From positions 1 to 55,076 of the IMG/VR virus record IMGVR_UViG_3300025132_000049: a stretch of 55,076 bases of DNA; one strand, written 5' to 3'. Source of the stretch: a virus. This document shows, one piece after another, positions 36,990 through 46,166 of the stretch; position 1 is the first letter of the stretch, and each line of letters opens with the position of its first letter. A program made the translations under genes and the position numbers. Under the pieces are notes generated by a model. The model had not been told where the DNA came from. It ran no database searches and saw nothing but the letters and a program-made list of their open reading frames with translations.

Positions 36990-37163
36990 TTAGCCTTTAC
37001 GCGACATTTCTCTATATATATCTAACTTTTCTTTCATTAGTACAATTAGTTGTTCATGCAATTTGATTTTTTCATCTAGGTATTTAATTTTGACACGAAT
37101 ATCTGCATGAAATGCACCATCATCTCCATATCTTTCTCCTTTTACTATATCTATCCAACTCAT
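36990..37163 (-). CDS. Tagged 57-residue coiled-coil protein
   Basis: I choose the second of two adjacent ATGs (37163), which gives MSWIDIVKGERYGDD and keeps Trp at position 3, with GGGAGG seven bases upstream. After the tag comes one amphipathic coiled-coil helix (IKYLDEKIKLHEQLIVLMK). It could oligomerise. Function unknown. Confidence 0.7.
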   Translation of the reverse strand: MSWIDIVKGERYGDDGAFHADIRVKIKYLDEKIKLHEQLIVLMKEKLDIYREMSRKG

Positions 37164-37273
37164 CATTCTTCCTCCCAAAACTGTAAAAATAATCTATCTA
37201 ATCTAACTTTCTTTTTCTCTCTAAATGCTTCTTCAAACCCTTTTAATTGTGCTTCCCAATATTCCGTGTTCAT
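37163..37273 (-). CDS. 36-residue helical mini-ORF
   Basis: The ATG at 37273 overlaps the previous stop (ATGA), and the TGA overlaps the next start. The 36 residues (MNTEYWEAQLKGFEE...) are charged and helical with a Trp near each end. The start is loosely tag-like, with Trp at position 6. Overlap at both ends in a dense operon supports translation. Confidence 0.5.
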   Translation of the reverse strand: MNTEYWEAQLKGFEEAFREKKKVRLDRLFLQFWEEE

Positions 37274-37539
37274 TTCTTGCTCTGCTCTTTCATAAAATTA
37301 CGGCTTACTTGGCAACACAATCTTATTTTTTGTGTTGATTCCAAAAACCAAAAAGAATCTTTTTCCCAACCAAACTTGTTCTCTACATGATTACATAATT
37401 CACGTCTAGTCATATTTTGTAAATCATCATCAATACTAACATTAAGAATATCCCCTTTAGGATGCTCTAACATTTTGTCTAACCAAACGTAGACATTACC
37501 CATTAATGATATTAGTTTTCTAATTAACCATTGTTTCAT
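37270..37539 (-). CDS. Small basic protein, weak tag-like start
   Basis: The 89-residue protein starts MKQWLIRKLISLMGNVY; Trp is at position 4 and the following helix is amphipathic and more hydrophobic than the tag. Further on is a small alpha/beta part with two Cys (RELCNHVENKFGWEKDSFW, KIRLCCQVSRNFM). It overlaps both neighbours by 4 bases. It could be a membrane-touching peptide or a divergent tagged protein. No family recognised. Confidence 0.6.
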   Translation of the reverse strand: MKQWLIRKLISLMGNVYVWLDKMLEHPKGDILNVSIDDDLQNMTRRELCNHVENKFGWEKDSFWFLESTQKIRLCCQVSRNFMKEQSKK

Positions 37540-37739
37540 TTTTTATCTCTCCTAAATCCTTTTGGTATTATGTGGTGTTTTATCCTACCTTCACCCCTAC
37601 GTCTAGTACAAGTAGCGCACATAGTTACACCCTTTGATGAAGCAGATGGGGTTAATCTTTGTTTATGACAATACTCACAAAGTTTTCTGTCTTTACTTTC
37701 TTTCATTCTTGCCTTAACAAAATCGAACCAACTACTCAT
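37536..37739 (-). CDS. Tagged zinc-ribbon protein
   Basis: The 67-residue protein starts MSSWFDFVKARMKES, the tag with one extra residue. A zinc ribbon follows: CEYCHKQR and MCATCTRRR (two C-x2-C pairs). Then comes HHIIPKGFRR, which recalls the HHxxP of HNH enzymes but without the rest of that fold. The protein is very basic, so nucleic-acid binding is likely. Confidence 0.7.
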   Translation of the reverse strand: MSSWFDFVKARMKESKDRKLCEYCHKQRLTPSASSKGVTMCATCTRRRGEGRIKHHIIPKGFRRDKK

Positions 37740-38075
37740 TTATACCAACTCGTCTAATTTTTGTTTTACTAAAGGCCATAACATATCATTTACTTCCGAC
37801 CAACCAAAGTCAGATAAAGTATATCCCGCGTCTTCTAAGTCTCTAATAAAGTCTGGGTCTGTCTCTATTACTTGCCAAAGGTCATCAATGATTTCCTTTA
37901 TGTGTTCATAAATTGCTATTTTAGCATCACTAGGTATGGGATTACCAAGTGACATTTTAGTTAACTCTACTATAAGTTCCAAAGTATCTCCAAGATTTAT
38001 TATCATATTCTTTTGTAGTGAATTAAACACCCATTCGGTTGCTTCATCATTTTTTAATATTTTTTCCCAACTCAT
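37740..38075 (-). CDS. Tagged acidic helical protein
   Basis: The 111-residue protein starts MSWEKILKNDEATEW, a strict tag match. The body is all-helical and acidic, with alternating helices (NLGDTLELIVELTKMSLGN, IYEHIKEIIDDLWQVIETD). The end (WSEVNDMLWPLVKQKLDELV) is amphipathic. Function unknown. Confidence 0.75.
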   Translation of the reverse strand: MSWEKILKNDEATEWVFNSLQKNMIINLGDTLELIVELTKMSLGNPIPSDAKIAIYEHIKEIIDDLWQVIETDPDFIRDLEDAGYTLSDFGWSEVNDMLWPLVKQKLDELV

Positions 38076-38079
38076 GTTA

Positions 38080-38847
38080 TCACCCTTTTATTCTATTAGC
38101 AGAAGAATTAGATGACTCTCTATATGCTTGCTTATAAGATTCACCAATTTCTTTCATCTTTGGAATCATTTCACCCATTTTAGCATCTACAATCTCTTTA
38201 ACTTTACCTTCTAGTTCTTCTTGATTTAGTTCTTCTAAACCTTCTACCCAACCAGAAATAATAGAGTTTACCGTGTTTTCAAACTTTTTAATAAACTTAG
38301 GAACATATTTGTTAATAATAACTTCTTTTATTTTTGTGTTATCAGAGAACATATACTGCTCGGTTTTACTAGTACTCTGTGCATATACTTCATCTAAAAC
38401 TTGCCATTCTGCAAACTTTTTCACTTGTGTTAAAACGGGTTGGATAGATGAAATGGGTCTATTATATAATATATGGTTTGATACGTCTGATATATAATCA
38501 TTCATCACTATTATTGTCTCCTCGCTAAATTGTTTAGAGCCTTGTATATCTTTTACTGCTCTATGTGCGCTTTCATGTACAGCAGTATCAACAATTTGAT
38601 TTATTATATCTAATTCTATCTCCTCACTTAACTTATTATATTTGTCTAACCACTCTTTAGATTCGCCCCCTGTGATTGTATCTCCTATTCTATTTAAGTC
38701 AGAAAGCATTTCTGCACTAAGACCCAACTGCTCATTAGATAAATTAACCCAATCTTTATTTCTACCTCCTTCACTAAAACCACTAGTTTTCGGTCTTTCG
38801 GGAAAAAAACCAAAATTGGAATCTTTTAGAAGACTAAACCATTTCAT
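38080..38847 (-). CDS. Tagged putative HExxH metallopeptidase
   Basis: The 255-residue protein starts MKWFSLLKDSNFGFF (strict tag), behind AGGTGATATT. After a Gly/Pro/Ser-rich linker, residues 80-100 read IINQIVDTAVHESAHRAVK. H91-E92-x2-H95 is the zincin active-site pattern within a hydrophobic helix. A candidate third ligand is in WQVLDEVYAQS, about 55 residues later. The end is acidic and helical. If real, a virion-carried protease might act on host or viral proteins on entry. The motif is short, so chance is possible. Confidence 0.65.
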   Translation of the reverse strand: MKWFSLLKDSNFGFFPERPKTSGFSEGGRNKDWVNLSNEQLGLSAEMLSDLNRIGDTITGGESKEWLDKYNKLSEEIELDIINQIVDTAVHESAHRAVKDIQGSKQFSEETIIVMNDYISDVSNHILYNRPISSIQPVLTQVKKFAEWQVLDEVYAQSTSKTEQYMFSDNTKIKEVIINKYVPKFIKKFENTVNSIISGWVEGLEELNQEELEGKVKEIVDAKMGEMIPKMKEIGESYKQAYRESSNSSANRIKG

Positions 38848-38851
38848 AATA

Positions 38852-41317
38852 TCACCTATATAATGCTTTGATATGATATATTACATCTTCATTTGTTCCG
38901 TGTTTTTTAGCCAACGAATCTAAACTATCTACTTCTTCAACAATTTTAGTTATATCATTAGCAGTAATATCTAACTTATATTCACTCTTAACCATATCTA
39001 TTGTATCTGATATATTATTAAAAGAACCTAAATCACATACTCCATAATATATTGGTCTATTCATCATTTTTCTAATACCATCATAAGCAACTAATAATTT
39101 TTCTTGTGTAGCAGATAGTTTAATTTTATCTTCAAATGAACTATGTAGTCTCATAAACCTTTCAATCTCTTCTTTCTTATTAGCATCCTTCTTCATTTCT
39201 GATGCAGTAGAATATATTAATCCTATGAGACTTATATAAGTACCTTTTACATCTTCTTCGGTAGTTAACTCACTAACAATTCTACCATTTAGTTTATATC
39301 TTGATAAGTCTATGTTACTATTCTTTCTAGCCATATTGTTTAACCTATTGGCAAAATACTTCATATTTTTTTCAGTAGAGTTAGGGAATATATCATCTAA
39401 TATATTTATTACTTTTTCTACTTTACTTATTGCGTTAGTAATATTAACATCAGAAGGTACATCAACTAACATTTCTCTATAATCATTAATATCTTCTAAT
39501 TCGGCTCTACTAATGAACGCAGTATAATATTCAATATATATTGATTGAAGTAGTTTTGACATTTCATTTTTACCATGAGTAGTGATAGCAGATAAAGACC
39601 TCTTACCTAAAAACATAGGTAAATCCTTAAAAATCAACATATTATCATTAACAGGGTCAGCATAATATTGTTCTGCTAATTCAACTAACATCAATACTTC
39701 ATCTATAAAATCTCCTAAGTCTCTAAGTTGTCCTGTTTTACCTTGTACAGCAGCCTCTAGTAAATTAGAAGTCTTTTTCTCTTCTTCTATTTGTTTGTCT
39801 GTTTTGGCAGACCCGTAACTAGCACTAGCAAAATCTTCCTTTCTCCAATGATAAGGAAGGACTGTTCTCTCAGATGGTACTTCAATCAATTCACTTATTG
39901 CTTTAATTAACCTAACATGAAATGTTTCTATTTTAGTATAATCTGGCGAAACTAATCCTTGTGATTTATATTGTTGAGTCATTTTGAATACTCTATCAGT
40001 TAAAGGAAGATAATAAACATCTTCTTGACTTACTTCGGTTGCTTGGTCTTGAATCTCTTCCAACTCATCTAATAATTCTTCAAAAACTCCTTCTAATGTT
40101 TCATCATCATCTATCAATCCTTCTATTATTACATTAATATCACTAATGAATCTTTCCTTAGACATTTCATTATGTCTATGTTTAACTATATTTGAATCAG
40201 CAGCCATTGCATATATTGGGTCTGCTTGTGACATAGTAGATAGGCCAGATATTTTTTTAGCCCACTCCCTTTCTAATTCATCAGCCGCAGTTTTTTGTTC
40301 TATGTGCATATCCCCTACTCGACCACCTTCTTCTCCATATTGATTAAAGACCCTTACTTCTTTTTCTTCCTCACTCATATCCGCAGCATCTCTTTCTGCT
40401 TCATCCTCATTTAAGTTACTTACTGAGGATGCACTACTTTCGGCTTTATCACTCATAATTTTTTTAATATAAGTGTAAATAATATTACTAGCAATCAAAG
40501 AAGAACCTTCATCTGAATCAGGGTACATTGGAATAGCAACAGGTTTTAATTTAATGATATAATTTAAATTACTATCCATCATATCATAAAGTTTCTTTAT
40601 TTCTTCCAAATCATCGTTTAAGTCATTTAATACTCCATCACCTAAAATTAATTTACCTGTTGGGTTATCTTCTTCATCTAATTCTTCTTCTACTCTATCC
40701 CATTTCAATAATACTTCTTTCATGGTTTTTTTAATTTCATCAAATAACTTATGTTTTTCTTCATAATAACCATATATTTTTTTTCTGGAGGCAGTTAGTT
40801 TAGGGTCAATATCTCCTAACATATCTTCAACACTAATAGTCATTCTTTGTCCATCTTTGACACTAGAATTAACTTTGTCTGTAAAAACACTTAAACTAGT
40901 AACATTAGGATTAAGTCTTTCAACTGTATTAATAACACTCAACACTTCTCTATCACTATAACCTTTAACTCTAGTTAATCTTGATAATGCAATATTACCT
41001 TTAATATCATCAACTGTTAACTCTTTACCGTTATATTTAAAATAAGGAATCAGCCCAGACAAAGCCGCTTCTGAACCTTCTTGTTCTACATCAGTAATGA
41101 ACTTCATAAACTCATTAGTATATCTTGTACTGAATCCTTTTTCATTTAATATTACTTTATATTCACGGTTATCTTTATCATTTTTTACTTCTTCTGATAC
41201 ATGAGAAACATTAAACTTAAGATTAGATACATTATCTATAAACTGTTCTGAGTCATCATACGCTCGTCTAAACTTACGTCTTGACATTGAAATATAATCT
41301 TGTACCTGTTGACTCAT
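38852..41317 (-). CDS. Large helical protein of unknown function (821 aa)
   Basis: The protein starts MSQQVQDYISMSRRK after GAGGTGAGTAG; there is no tag. It is acidic and helical, with coiled regions (EEELDEEDNPTGKLILGDG, RDAADMSEEEKEVRVFNQY) and a C-terminal helix-turn-helix-like end (DSLAKKHGTNEDVIYHIKA). The size and charge suggest a structural core or minor head protein. No catalytic motif seen. It overlaps the next gene by 4 bases. Confidence 0.75.
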   Translation of the reverse strand: MSQQVQDYISMSRRKFRRAYDDSEQFIDNVSNLKFNVSHVSEEVKNDKDNREYKVILNEKGFSTRYTNEFMKFITDVEQEGSEAALSGLIPYFKYNGKELTVDDIKGNIALSRLTRVKGYSDREVLSVINTVERLNPNVTSLSVFTDKVNSSVKDGQRMTISVEDMLGDIDPKLTASRKKIYGYYEEKHKLFDEIKKTMKEVLLKWDRVEEELDEEDNPTGKLILGDGVLNDLNDDLEEIKKLYDMMDSNLNYIIKLKPVAIPMYPDSDEGSSLIASNIIYTYIKKIMSDKAESSASSVSNLNEDEAERDAADMSEEEKEVRVFNQYGEEGGRVGDMHIEQKTAADELEREWAKKISGLSTMSQADPIYAMAADSNIVKHRHNEMSKERFISDINVIIEGLIDDDETLEGVFEELLDELEEIQDQATEVSQEDVYYLPLTDRVFKMTQQYKSQGLVSPDYTKIETFHVRLIKAISELIEVPSERTVLPYHWRKEDFASASYGSAKTDKQIEEEKKTSNLLEAAVQGKTGQLRDLGDFIDEVLMLVELAEQYYADPVNDNMLIFKDLPMFLGKRSLSAITTHGKNEMSKLLQSIYIEYYTAFISRAELEDINDYREMLVDVPSDVNITNAISKVEKVINILDDIFPNSTEKNMKYFANRLNNMARKNSNIDLSRYKLNGRIVSELTTEEDVKGTYISLIGLIYSTASEMKKDANKKEEIERFMRLHSSFEDKIKLSATQEKLLVAYDGIRKMMNRPIYYGVCDLGSFNNISDTIDMVKSEYKLDITANDITKIVEEVDSLDSLAKKHGTNEDVIYHIKALYR

Positions 41318-43287
41318 CTACTCACCTCTACTACTCCGGCTTCTTCTAAGTCTCTAAACATTAAGGAAGATTTTGTATTAGTTTGTCCTGTTTTACGACC
41401 TTCATCATCTCTTCTAAACTCAGTATATACTAATTCATCTTGATATTTTAATGGACTCTTTATTATATCTTCTACCTTTAATCTAACTGCTTCAATAAAC
41501 CCATCTACAATATCTTTGTAATTTTCTTTAGCAGTTTCTACTACTTCTTCAAATTGAATATCATCTTCTTCATAATCATCTGGATTTTTCCAATCTTGAA
41601 CACTATCATGTAGCCCTGTATCAGCATAATACCAATCTAGTAATACTAATGTATGGAATATATCAATAGAAGATATGCCAGAAGTGGTATCATACTCTTC
41701 ATTATATTCTTCTTCAATAATATCCCAAGCAGAATCAGAAGATGCACTAACTGATTCAGAAGATGACCTTAAGTTTCTAAAATCTCTTATCAATAAGTCT
41801 GCCTTTTTCTTATTTGATTCTGTAATATTTAATTTATAAAAATCTCCTATCTTAGTAAATACATTTTTATCTTGTTCATCTGCATCATCTAGTATATTGA
41901 ATAAGGTATTGGCTGAGGCTCTTGGTAATTCTTCTCCATATAATTCTTTAATTGAAGAAATTAATCCACCAATAGACATATCTTCTATATTTGATTTAAG
42001 TTCGTTAATTTTATCTACTTCTGATTGAGTAAATAGATTTTGCTTATTAGTATAATATCCTTTAATTTTATCTATTGCCTCCTTTTCTCTACCACCTAAT
42101 CTACTTATTTGTCTCAAAAACTTAGGCATTTCCATTTGTCTACTTCTTCTTGTTCCTTGAAACTTTGATTTTAATTCATCCATTACTTCTAATGAAATAC
42201 CTGCATCTTCATAATCAAACTCTTCTTGTCCTGTCAAAACTAATCTAACAAAATTAGGCACTAAAGTTTCTTTAGTTTGTTTGACACCTTCTTCCATAAT
42301 AGAATTAATATCCATATTTTGATTTACCAATATTGCTTTCAATGGTGCTGTCAACACCACTTTACCTTGAGGCATCATAAGTCTTTTTCTTGCAGAATTA
42401 ATGGCTGCTTTGGTTTGTATCTCTGGAGTTGGCATAAACATTGAAGATTTATTCCATCCTCTTTTAGTTAAAAGTTTCATATAATTAATAGCATCTTCAC
42501 CTGTTTCTACACTAACAGTATAGTTTTTTCTTTCTTGTGCAGCAACAGCATCCATTCCTTTTTGACTAGTAAGTAAATTGTATATTTTAACTAATGGTGC
42601 AACTTCTAATTTGCCTTTACTTTTGTACGCGTTCCTTTTAGCCATCTTACCTTTCTTAAACCAAGATAGAAACTTTCTATAATCTTCTAAACTTACTCTA
42701 TCTGGCATTTTTAAAATATACCATGTAGGAAAATCGGGATGAGAACCCTCGGTAACTTCACCTTTTACATATTCTGGCGGTTTATCTATTGTTTCATATA
42801 TTCTATTTCTACTATCTACCCAATAAAACTCATCTTCTTTGCCTTCAATGAAATTAATTACTTCATCCTTTTTATCTGTGAATGCCTTAATTTTTTCTTT
42901 TTCATTCGGACTACTCCTTAATCTACCTTCGCCTAATAATTCTTTGAAGGCATCCATATCTTCTGATTCTAGTATACTATCTAATCTCTCAGCAATAGTA
43001 CCTTTAATTTTAGCAGGTTGAGTATTTGATTTCATCTCTCTCAACATAGTTGAAAGCATTTCGTGTACCTTTTTAGCATTAGATATAATTGTCTTTCTTT
43101 GCTCATCAGTCCATCCTTCATTAATTCCCTTACCATCTGATAATTCTTTAGTGGTATTTATTACGGCTTTAATTCCTTTTTTATTCTTTTCAGCCTCTTG
43201 CTCTATATGTGATACACCATCATCGGATAATAGAAAACTCTCTACGTTATCGGGAGTTGGCAATTTTTTAAGTATTGACGACCACAT
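41314..43287 (-). CDS. Large protein with shortened tag (657 aa)
   Basis: The protein starts MWSSILKKLPTPDNV, the tag with one residue missing before Trp. The body is mostly helical with an alpha/beta region around residues 130-220 (EFYWVDSRNRIYETIDKPP, FPTWYILKMPDRVSLEDYR). A polar Ser-rich, acidic section lies near 500-560. No catalytic motif recognised. It would be one of the larger candidate cargo proteins. Confidence 0.75.
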   Translation of the reverse strand: MWSSILKKLPTPDNVESFLLSDDGVSHIEQEAEKNKKGIKAVINTTKELSDGKGINEGWTDEQRKTIISNAKKVHEMLSTMLREMKSNTQPAKIKGTIAERLDSILESEDMDAFKELLGEGRLRSSPNEKEKIKAFTDKKDEVINFIEGKEDEFYWVDSRNRIYETIDKPPEYVKGEVTEGSHPDFPTWYILKMPDRVSLEDYRKFLSWFKKGKMAKRNAYKSKGKLEVAPLVKIYNLLTSQKGMDAVAAQERKNYTVSVETGEDAINYMKLLTKRGWNKSSMFMPTPEIQTKAAINSARKRLMMPQGKVVLTAPLKAILVNQNMDINSIMEEGVKQTKETLVPNFVRLVLTGQEEFDYEDAGISLEVMDELKSKFQGTRRSRQMEMPKFLRQISRLGGREKEAIDKIKGYYTNKQNLFTQSEVDKINELKSNIEDMSIGGLISSIKELYGEELPRASANTLFNILDDADEQDKNVFTKIGDFYKLNITESNKKKADLLIRDFRNLRSSSESVSASSDSAWDIIEEEYNEEYDTTSGISSIDIFHTLVLLDWYYADTGLHDSVQDWKNPDDYEEDDIQFEEVVETAKENYKDIVDGFIEAVRLKVEDIIKSPLKYQDELVYTEFRRDDEGRKTGQTNTKSSLMFRDLEEAGVVEVSR

Positions 43288-43292
43288 CTAAA

Positions 43293-44207
43293 TCACGCTA
43301 AATCTTTAGATGCTCCACCTTCATATCCTGTATATCTTTCATCAGGCTGCTTTTTTACTTTGGCTTTAAAACCGAAAGGTATCATTTTACCATCTGGGCC
43401 TTCTTCCATTTCTTCACTAAAGAAAATTGCTCTAGGCATATCAACTTGCATAGTTGCTTCTCGATAACCTTCCATTGTAATTGTAGGATAACCTCTGTTA
43501 CTCCTTGAAATATCATCTCTATCTGAACCATATTCAACTAATCCTTTTGAATCTAAACTTCTTAGATATTTACTTGGTGATTCTTTTTCTAATGGCCCAA
43601 TACCAAACTCATCAAATAATCTAATTCTTTCTTGTCTTAGTCTTGGTTTTCTTTGTTCTGCAAATATACCTAATATTGCTAATGCTGCGGCTTCACCATT
43701 ATTTAATTCATACTTACCTTGTAAAACTTTTTCAGTTCTTTTCTGACCGAGTTTATTTAATACACTAGATTCTACCGGAATTGTTACTTCTACAACAGGT
43801 GTTCTACCATATAATTTAACTTCAACTCCTATTTGGTTTTTAGTTAATGTAATAGTATGCTTACCCATACCAAACTGAACAGCAGTCTCACTTTGTTCAT
43901 TTCCAGATTGTAAGTATTCTCTAGTATACATTTCTTCCCAACCATCATCAACTAATGCACAAGTTTCAACATTTATTACAGCCCAAAACCCTGCTGCACC
44001 TTTAGCAGCATTAATTCTAGGAGTAAATGAATTATCTTTTCTTAGAAACATTTTTCTAGAAGCAGTAGGCCAAATTGATTCCCAAGGAACTGTTGTTTTA
44101 TTGAGGTGTTCTTCTAAACAAGGGATGTCATCTGGAGCAAAATGCTTCCAAGTATCTCCCTTGTATGTTATAGGAGGAGGTGCTTTAATTACTGTAAACC
44201 AATCCAT
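43293..44207 (-). CDS. Tagged winged-helix-like protein
   Basis: The ATG at 44207 follows AGAGGTAATCAAA and gives MDWFTVIKAPPPITY, a strict tag; an ATG 30 bases upstream would add ten residues but has no such site. Residues of about 170-250 look like a winged helix (EAAALAILGIFAEQRKPRL, SPSKYLRSLDSKGLVEYGS). The N-terminal half is alpha/beta. The C-terminus is Lys/Gly-rich. DNA binding is a reasonable guess. 304 residues. Confidence 0.7.
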   Translation of the reverse strand: MDWFTVIKAPPPITYKGDTWKHFAPDDIPCLEEHLNKTTVPWESIWPTASRKMFLRKDNSFTPRINAAKGAAGFWAVINVETCALVDDGWEEMYTREYLQSGNEQSETAVQFGMGKHTITLTKNQIGVEVKLYGRTPVVEVTIPVESSVLNKLGQKRTEKVLQGKYELNNGEAAALAILGIFAEQRKPRLRQERIRLFDEFGIGPLEKESPSKYLRSLDSKGLVEYGSDRDDISRSNRGYPTITMEGYREATMQVDMPRAIFFSEEMEEGPDGKMIPFGFKAKVKKQPDERYTGYEGGASKDLA

Positions 44208-44212
44208 TTTGA

Positions 44213-44527
44213 TTACCTCTGTAATTGTTTTTGCCATGCCGTAGTTTTTTTATCCTTCTTAGAAAACCAATCAGCCATAACTGTGTTTAAATTATCTAAA
44301 TTATTACCTTGATATTCCATTAACATAGTGTTTGTTTTTTCGTGAGCCTCTTTTAGTGCATCAGTAAGAGGTATTAAAGTAATAATATCACCTCTGCCAT
44401 AATTTTCCATCTTAGGTGGATTATTTTGAAGGTATGAAACCATTTCGGTGTGGCCTTCTCGCTTCAAAAAGGCAAGAATATCCATGTATTCATCGTTATA
44501 TGTACGCATTTTCTTCTTAATTCTCAT
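44213..44527 (-). CDS. Small basic helical protein
   Basis: The ATG at 44527 (MRIKKKMRTYNDEYM) follows AGAGGTTTAAAT and gives 104 residues; it overlaps the tagged 58-residue gene by 11 bases. The protein is helical with basic ends. Its C-terminal part (VMADWFSKKDKKTTAWQKQ) contains DWFSKK, loosely like the tag but at the other end. No family recognised. Confidence 0.65.
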   Translation of the reverse strand: MRIKKKMRTYNDEYMDILAFLKREGHTEMVSYLQNNPPKMENYGRGDIITLIPLTDALKEAHEKTNTMLMEYQGNNLDNLNTVMADWFSKKDKKTTAWQKQLQR

Positions 44528-44693
44528 ATTTAAACCTCTTATTAAGTGTTTCCTTTCTAGCAGCACAATTGCAGTCTTTTCCTGTTTTTTCTGAAAAATA
44601 CTCTACTGCTTTTTTAATACCTGTTCTAGTAGTAACTCTTTCAATAGTGTCACCTAGACCTTTATCTTCTTTTAGTAAATATTTCCAACTCAT
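44517..44693 (-). CDS. Tagged 58-residue protein with GLGDTI motif
   Basis: The ATG at 44693 overlaps the previous stop (ATGA). The protein starts MSWKYLLKEDKGLGDTIER, a strict tag. It continues TGIKKAVEYFSEKTGKDC, NCAARKETLNKRF. The second part resembles a short module common in proteins of marine tailed viruses ('GLGDT-x-x-x-x-T-x-x-TGIKK...DCxCxxRxxxLNxxF'), as I recall it. The C-x-C pair could bind metal. Function unknown. Confidence 0.7.
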   Translation of the reverse strand: MSWKYLLKEDKGLGDTIERVTTRTGIKKAVEYFSEKTGKDCNCAARKETLNKRFKYEN

Positions 44694-45091
44694 TCTAAAT
44701 CACCACCACTAAAATTACCTTTTCTATCCATTTGATAGAGCGTTAAATAAGAACCATTTTCTCTGTAAATATCAACATAAACACTTCCGCCTTCAAGAGA
44801 CAATTTTATGTTTAATGATTTTCCTACCCCATCTAAAGCATTACCATCATTAATATCACGTTGCATAGTCTCTAACTTTTCTTCGTTATAATCATCTTCA
44901 TCAAACAAATAACTATTTAGAAAGTCTTCTAGTTTTTTTTCAAATACTGTAAGAAATTGTTTTTCTTTTGATAAATCACGCAAAGGTCTTTCAGAATCTT
45001 TAATTCCCATCTCTCTCAAATAATTAGAGTGTGCTTGGGTTGGGGTGTCTGATGCTCTAGGGTCATTCTTTAGTATATCTTTCCAACTCAT
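44690..45091 (-). CDS. Tagged protein of unknown function
   Basis: The 133-residue protein starts MSWKDILKNDPRASD, close to the tag consensus. A helical, acidic middle (FEKKLEDFLNSYLFDEDDY) is followed by a small beta part (LNIKLSLEGGSVYVDIYRE, SYLTLYQMDRKGN). Layout resembles the 139-residue tagged protein at 36,556 (tag, helix, beta sheet), so the two may be distant relatives. Function unknown. Confidence 0.75.
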   Translation of the reverse strand: MSWKDILKNDPRASDTPTQAHSNYLREMGIKDSERPLRDLSKEKQFLTVFEKKLEDFLNSYLFDEDDYNEEKLETMQRDINDGNALDGVGKSLNIKLSLEGGSVYVDIYRENGSYLTLYQMDRKGNFSGGDLE

Positions 45092-45092
45092 A

Positions 45093-45392
45093 TTACCATT
45101 CTCCTATAAACACATTTTTTCTTTCTAATGCACGTTTTACATTTTGTTTCATTAGTGCCTCAATTTTTCTAACTACTGCACCTCTAGCGCCTGTTGATAT
45201 AATAAACTTAACAGGTTTACCATCAGGACTTGCTTCACCCTCATAGGTACAATATATTTTAATGTGTTGGGTCTTATTACTGTGATTAATTTTGTCAATT
45301 GTGACTCCTTCTATACTGTTTATGGCTTTTTTAATTCTTTTAAGCACTTTAGAAGAAATATACTTTCCTTTAATTATATCAAACCAACTCAT
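45093..45392 (-). CDS. Tagged HicA/dsRBD-like protein
   Basis: The ATG at 45392 overlaps the previous stop (TAATG) and gives 99 residues, MSWFDIIKGKYISSK. After the tag, the pattern helix (LKRIKKAINSIEGVTI), strands (KTQHIKIYCTYEG, KPVKFIISTGARG), helix (VVRKIEALMKQNVKRAL) resembles the alpha-beta-beta-beta-alpha fold of HicA and small phage nucleic-acid-binding proteins. A catalytic His of HicA could be QH in KTQHIK. Low certainty for a toxin; better for RNA/DNA binding. Confidence 0.65.
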   Translation of the reverse strand: MSWFDIIKGKYISSKVLKRIKKAINSIEGVTIDKINHSNKTQHIKIYCTYEGEASPDGKPVKFIISTGARGAVVRKIEALMKQNVKRALERKNVFIGEW

Positions 45393-45760
45393 TATTTCCA
45401 CGACTCCTCTTCAGGGTATAATTCCATAGCGTGTTCTATATCATCTCTAAAGTTTTCGGCAACTTCTAACCAATCAACATCGGATATTGAATCTCCAATT
45501 TCATCTCTATCATTAACAGGAGACAATAAATCATCCATAAAACCTTGATGATTACTCATTAGTTCGGGCAATTCCTTTGCTAACACATTCAATACATCTT
45601 CAATTACTTCTTCTTTAGACCAATTCCAATCAAGATACCCCTTTACCTTTTCTTTGATTAATTGTATTATTGGAAAATAAGTTGCTTCATCGTTCATAAC
45701 CCATAAATCCGCAGTTCTAGTTGCAGTACTAGTATCTTTCAAAACAGAAAACCATTTCAT
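45392..45760 (-). CDS. Tagged acidic protein
   Basis: The 122-residue protein starts MKWFSVLKDTSTATRT, a strict tag followed by a Ser/Thr-rich linker. The body is helical and very acidic (WSKEEVIEDVLNVLAKELP, VSDVDWLEVAENF-like helix). It overlaps the next gene by one base. Function unknown; the strong negative charge and the same tag recall other members of this block. Confidence 0.7.
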   Translation of the reverse strand: MKWFSVLKDTSTATRTADLWVMNDEATYFPIIQLIKEKVKGYLDWNWSKEEVIEDVLNVLAKELPELMSNHQGFMDDLLSPVNDRDEIGDSISDVDWLEVAENFRDDIEHAMELYPEEESWK

Positions 45761-45773
45761 TGTAACTTCTCCC

Positions 45774-46166
45774 TCACTCGTATTGCCTACCTATATACGA
45801 CATAAACCCTTGCGTCATCTTCCTGTGAGCAAAATACTTAGTTACATCAGGAAACCGATTTTCTGCTTGCCTTAATAATGATTCTATTACCCTAATGCGT
45901 AATCCATTAGTGCGTGTAAACCACCTTGATTCATAGAGCATATCTTCTAAGCGTTGTATTTTTGCCTCCATATCTTTTTCACTACCTATTCTAGATAACT
46001 CAAAAGTCATTTTGTCTAAACCATAATTAAACTTTTCAACAGTATATGGTTTTCCATTTGAACCTATAATATTTCCTTCACTAATAATATCTCTTAAATC
46101 TTGAAAATCCCTAGCACTTTCAATTCGTTGAGTTAATTCGTCTTTAATAATATTAAACCAACTCAT
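45774..46166 (-). CDS. Tagged helical protein
   Basis: The ATG at 46166 follows GGAGGAGAAATTACA and gives 130 residues, MSWFNIIKDELTQRI. Later Met/GTG alternatives upstream lie inside the previous gene. The body is helical (DMEAKIQRLEDMLYESRWF) with a basic end (RLRIRVIESLLRQAENRF). It overlaps the zinc-finger gene by 4 bases. Function unknown. Confidence 0.7.
   Translation of the reverse strand: MSWFNIIKDELTQRIESARDFQDLRDIISEGNIIGSNGKPYTVEKFNYGLDKMTFELSRIGSEKDMEAKIQRLEDMLYESRWFTRTNGLRIRVIESLLRQAENRFPDVTKYFAHRKMTQGFMSYIGRQYE

Noticed and set aside
37536-37739. HNH endonuclease suggested by HHIIP
   Set aside because: The protein is only 67 residues, the Cys pairs come before rather than around the HHxxP, and no N or final H of the HNH motif is present.
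45093-45392. A HicAB toxin-antitoxin system
   Set aside because: The fold pattern is HicA-like but no HicB partner is next to it, the protein has the tag, and the neighbours are other tagged proteins. A nucleic-acid-binding cargo protein fits better.
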